A program made the translations under genes and the position numbers. A stretch of 64,000 nt of DNA from NCBI GenBank assembly GCA_949825025.1, contig OX463778.1, positions 16,516,171-16,580,170 on the forward strand, in the 5' to 3' direction. This DNA comes from Siphlonurus alternatus (lineage: Eukaryota; Arthropoda; Insecta; Ephemeroptera; Siphlonuridae). Below the pieces are notes generated by a model. The model had not been told where the DNA came from. It saw nothing but the letters and a program-made list of their open reading frames with translations, and did not search any database. Below, piece after piece: positions 62,431 through 64,000 of this stretch. Each line of letters begins with the position of its first letter. Position 1 is the stretch's first letter.

Positions 62431-63821
62431 TCATTCTGGGTGAATGTACGCATTTTGTGTATGGACTTTCGTCTTTTGCATTCACCAATTGGGTTTTGTA
62501 TGTGTTTATTTGTTAATATTTTCTCTATACTTTGTATTTTTAAACCCAATAAACAATTATTATTATTATTATATTATATATATATATTCCAAAATAAAAA
62601 TAAAATAAAATAAAAATATATATTAATATTTAGTTTTAAAATTATTAATTATTGTAAATGAAGAAGCTATGTCTTATGTCGTATTGAAACATTTTACAAA
62701 AAAAGTTTTCATCAGCAGAGGTAGAGAGGGGTTAAAAAAATTATACAGTAATTATGTATTGAATAAAACTCAACAAACATAACAGAATGGTTTAATAAGA
62801 AAATTTTCTTACACTTGAAGTATAATGAAACTTAAATAAATACACTCACTATAATGAAACTCAAACACACTTAATTCACTCACTTGCTGGCTAGTTGTCA
62901 AATTGGTTATCTAAATTTGCTGTGATGCTTTGTTGCAGTGAATCAACTAATGCAACAGCCGCCACCCAATGTGCAACAGGGACTGCCCCCACCTACACAC
63001 ATGATGCCTCCGCCTCATATGCAAGCCATGCCCCCACCCCAGCAACAGCAGCAACAACAGTTCCAGATGGCACCCACGAGCCTCCAGCAAATGCAGAGCC
63101 AACAGCCCCCACCATTGACCGTCACATTGGCACCTTCACAACCTCCACCCTCTCTAACTATGGTGAGTCACCTTGTAAAATTTGGTCCGACAATCTTGTA
63201 TTACATGTTTGTTTTTAAGTTGTTGTTTTGTTTTTTTTTTTTGTTTTTTGTTTTTTGTTTGTTTGTTTTTTTTTTTTACTTATTTTCTTATTTTTCATGT
63301 TTATAAAAAGTTAAACTAGTACATTCTGTTGTGCAGACTGGGTATTAATAGTCCCAGAGAGCACTGAACAATGTTGACAAAAAAGAAAAAGCAAAAGCAA
63401 GTTCTGCCTTTTGTAGCTAACCAACCACCAACCAACATATTGTTTTAAAAATCTGATAAAGTGATGCCAATTATTGTAATAACTATTTTGTCAAACACAT
63501 TCATGTACCGAACAGGGTTCGCGTCTGTTTCAGGTGGTTAGTGCTGCTAATCTGGTACATCAACCCCCTCCTTCCCAGCAATCCCAACCACCTCCCACCA
63601 TGATGGGCCAAGGCCAGGGCCCTCCCCCTCATCAACCCCCCACCTCCATGCCCCACTACCAGATGCCTCCCCAGCAAATGATGTACTCGTCAGCACCTCA
63701 GATGCCCCCACCTGCTAACATGATGTCACCCCAGCAACATCATCAGCAACAACAACAACAGCCACCTCCTCCCATGGGAATGCATGGAGGACAGCAAGGA
63801 CCAGGAATGTATAACTACCAG
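55998..63821 (+). CDS. KHDC4: KH-domain splicing factor KHDC4 (BLOM7), 3' end outside window
   Basis: Exons 57249-57408, 58183-58309, 59109-59222, 59622-59851, 59981-60177, 60635-60801, 61134-61214, 61629-61715, 62147-62203, 62939-63162 and 63534-63821 join in phase. A candidate first exon, 55998-56017 (MAAISD then CT/gtaggg), supplies the required phase 2; it is plausible but unproven. Together this gives 584 codons so far. Conserved KHDC4 blocks are [52 protein letters not shown] and [10 protein letters not shown]. The second KH-type region includes [28 protein letters not shown] and [12 protein letters not shown], then HPKFESLQ. An alanine run and a long Gln/Pro/Met-rich tail follow. The human protein binds RNA and helps 5' splice-site choice. 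Two in-frame donors 39 bases apart (57369 and 57408) offer alternative isoforms. Confidence 0.9.
56403..56590 (+). mobile_element. LINE 3' tail fragment in the first KHDC4 intron
   Basis: GAATTTGTTGGACTCTGGGC through CAGCCGCAAGCAAGCGAGCC to GCTATTTATCTTATCTT matches the minus-strand copy at 18293-18480 closely. Only the last 190 bases of the element are present. A G-run at 56460-56469 interrupts it. Confidence 0.8.
56785..56990 (-). mobile_element. Headless SINE fragment in the first KHDC4 intron
   Basis: CAATCCATCCCAGCATTTGC, CCTCAGTCTTGATGGTCAGC and CATCAATTACCTCCGCAATG correspond to the body of the SINE at 34475-34790, lacking the tRNA head. Confidence 0.7.
58726..59053 (+). mobile_element. 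tRNA(Glu)-like SINE with 16-bp target-site duplication
   Basis: The head TTAGTGTAGTGGTTAGTACA and CCCCGGTTCAAATCCCGAAT carries A and B boxes, and the loop GGCTCTCGTCC resembles a tRNA-Glu anticodon arm. The body includes TTGGTAGGAGGAAGGCAG, CTTACGGCTGTCTATACTCC and GCAGACTGGGTATTAGGAGC. A perfect direct repeat ATATTTTATTTATATT flanks it (58710-58725 and 59054-59069). It lies in a KHDC4 intron. The acceptor stem does not pair well, so it is not a working tRNA gene. Confidence 0.9.
62387..62428. repeat. (AT)n microsatellite
   Basis: Pure AT run in the KHDC4 intron between the exons ending 62203 and starting 62939. A smaller one follows at 62570-62588. Confidence 0.9.
63333..63425 (+). mobile_element. 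SINE 3' fragment in a KHDC4 intron
   Basis: GTGCAGACTGGGTATTAATA and CCCAGAGAGCACTGAACAAT match the body end of the SINE at 58726-59053, with the head absent. Confidence 0.8.
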
Positions 63822-63957
63822 GTTAGTATACAGCTGCTTTGCATTATACTCGTATTTTGAGAAATTGTCATCTTAGAAAGAAATCTGTACTTGGATAGGA
63901 ATTCATCAACTTGTGTTGTAAAATTACAAAAAAGAAAAAGTTAATAAAAAAAGTTAA

Positions 63958-64000
63958 TATCCTTGGCGCCATTTTACCCTTTCGGGTGTGGCCAGGTATT
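63958..64000 (-). mobile_element. SINE tail fragment cut by the window edge
   Basis: TTGGCGCCATTTTACCCTTT, then CGGGTGTGGCCAGG, is the same tail as at 25909 and, in reverse complement, 27625-27655. Confidence 0.6.

Noticed and set aside
62895..63218. Second reading frame (Thr/Ala-rich) over the KHDC4 exon
   Set aside because: Shadow of the Gln/Pro-rich frame, which alone matches the splice phases.

Overview
The window is nuclear DNA from an animal, most likely an arthropod and perhaps a crustacean; the species cannot be named. It is AT-rich. Its genes are split by GT..AG introns, and the exons are GC-richer than their surroundings. Four protein-coding loci have clear exon structure, a fifth is intronless in its coding part, and one (KHDC4) runs off the right edge. 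The arthropod call rests mainly on an apparent ZAD-type (zf-AD) cysteine domain at the N-terminus of the first gene, which is an inference, and on jockey-like LINE tails.

Layout, left to right. 1-1400: a 5S-rRNA-headed SINE, an (AT)n tract and a LINE 3' end. 2529-13428 (+): a large nuclear-type protein with a cysteine domain, Ser/Thr- and Lys-rich disordered regions and an AT-hook; its introns are full of fold-back elements. 13466-19902: a stack of fold-back (inverted-repeat) elements, including a 1.7-kb palindrome, plus a LINE fragment. 20019-24109 (+): a BTBD1/BTBD2 orthologue (BTB-BACK-PHR), with a 1.2-kb fold-back in one intron. 24110-27670: 3' flank, nested fold-backs and SINE pieces. 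29731-30651 (-): an acidic conserved-looking protein that I do not recognise, with a fold-back carrying a LINE insertion just upstream. 31.6-45.5 kb: a gene-poor stretch with a tRNA-headed SINE, several fold-backs and an odd element made of arrays of a short TGTGTAAG-like motif. 45532-51051 (+): OTUD7/Cezanne deubiquitinase (UBA, OTU, two A20 zinc fingers). 52-55.9 kb: fold-backs and AT-rich DNA. 55998 to beyond 63821 (+): KHDC4/BLOM7, a KH-domain splicing factor with a Gln/Pro/Met-rich tail made of many small exons, most of them in the same phase.

The genes are unrelated housekeeping or regulatory genes and do not form a pathway. The most unusual feature is the mobile-element landscape. About twenty near-perfect fold-back elements in several families are present. 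Many have ends in TTAA followed by A/GGG or AGG, which resembles the Kolobok/T2 superfamily. One is a textbook hAT MITE with an 8-bp target duplication. Several are nested in each other, and many carry TGACGTCA or CCAAT motifs in their loops. Two SINE types share a central domain under different RNA heads.
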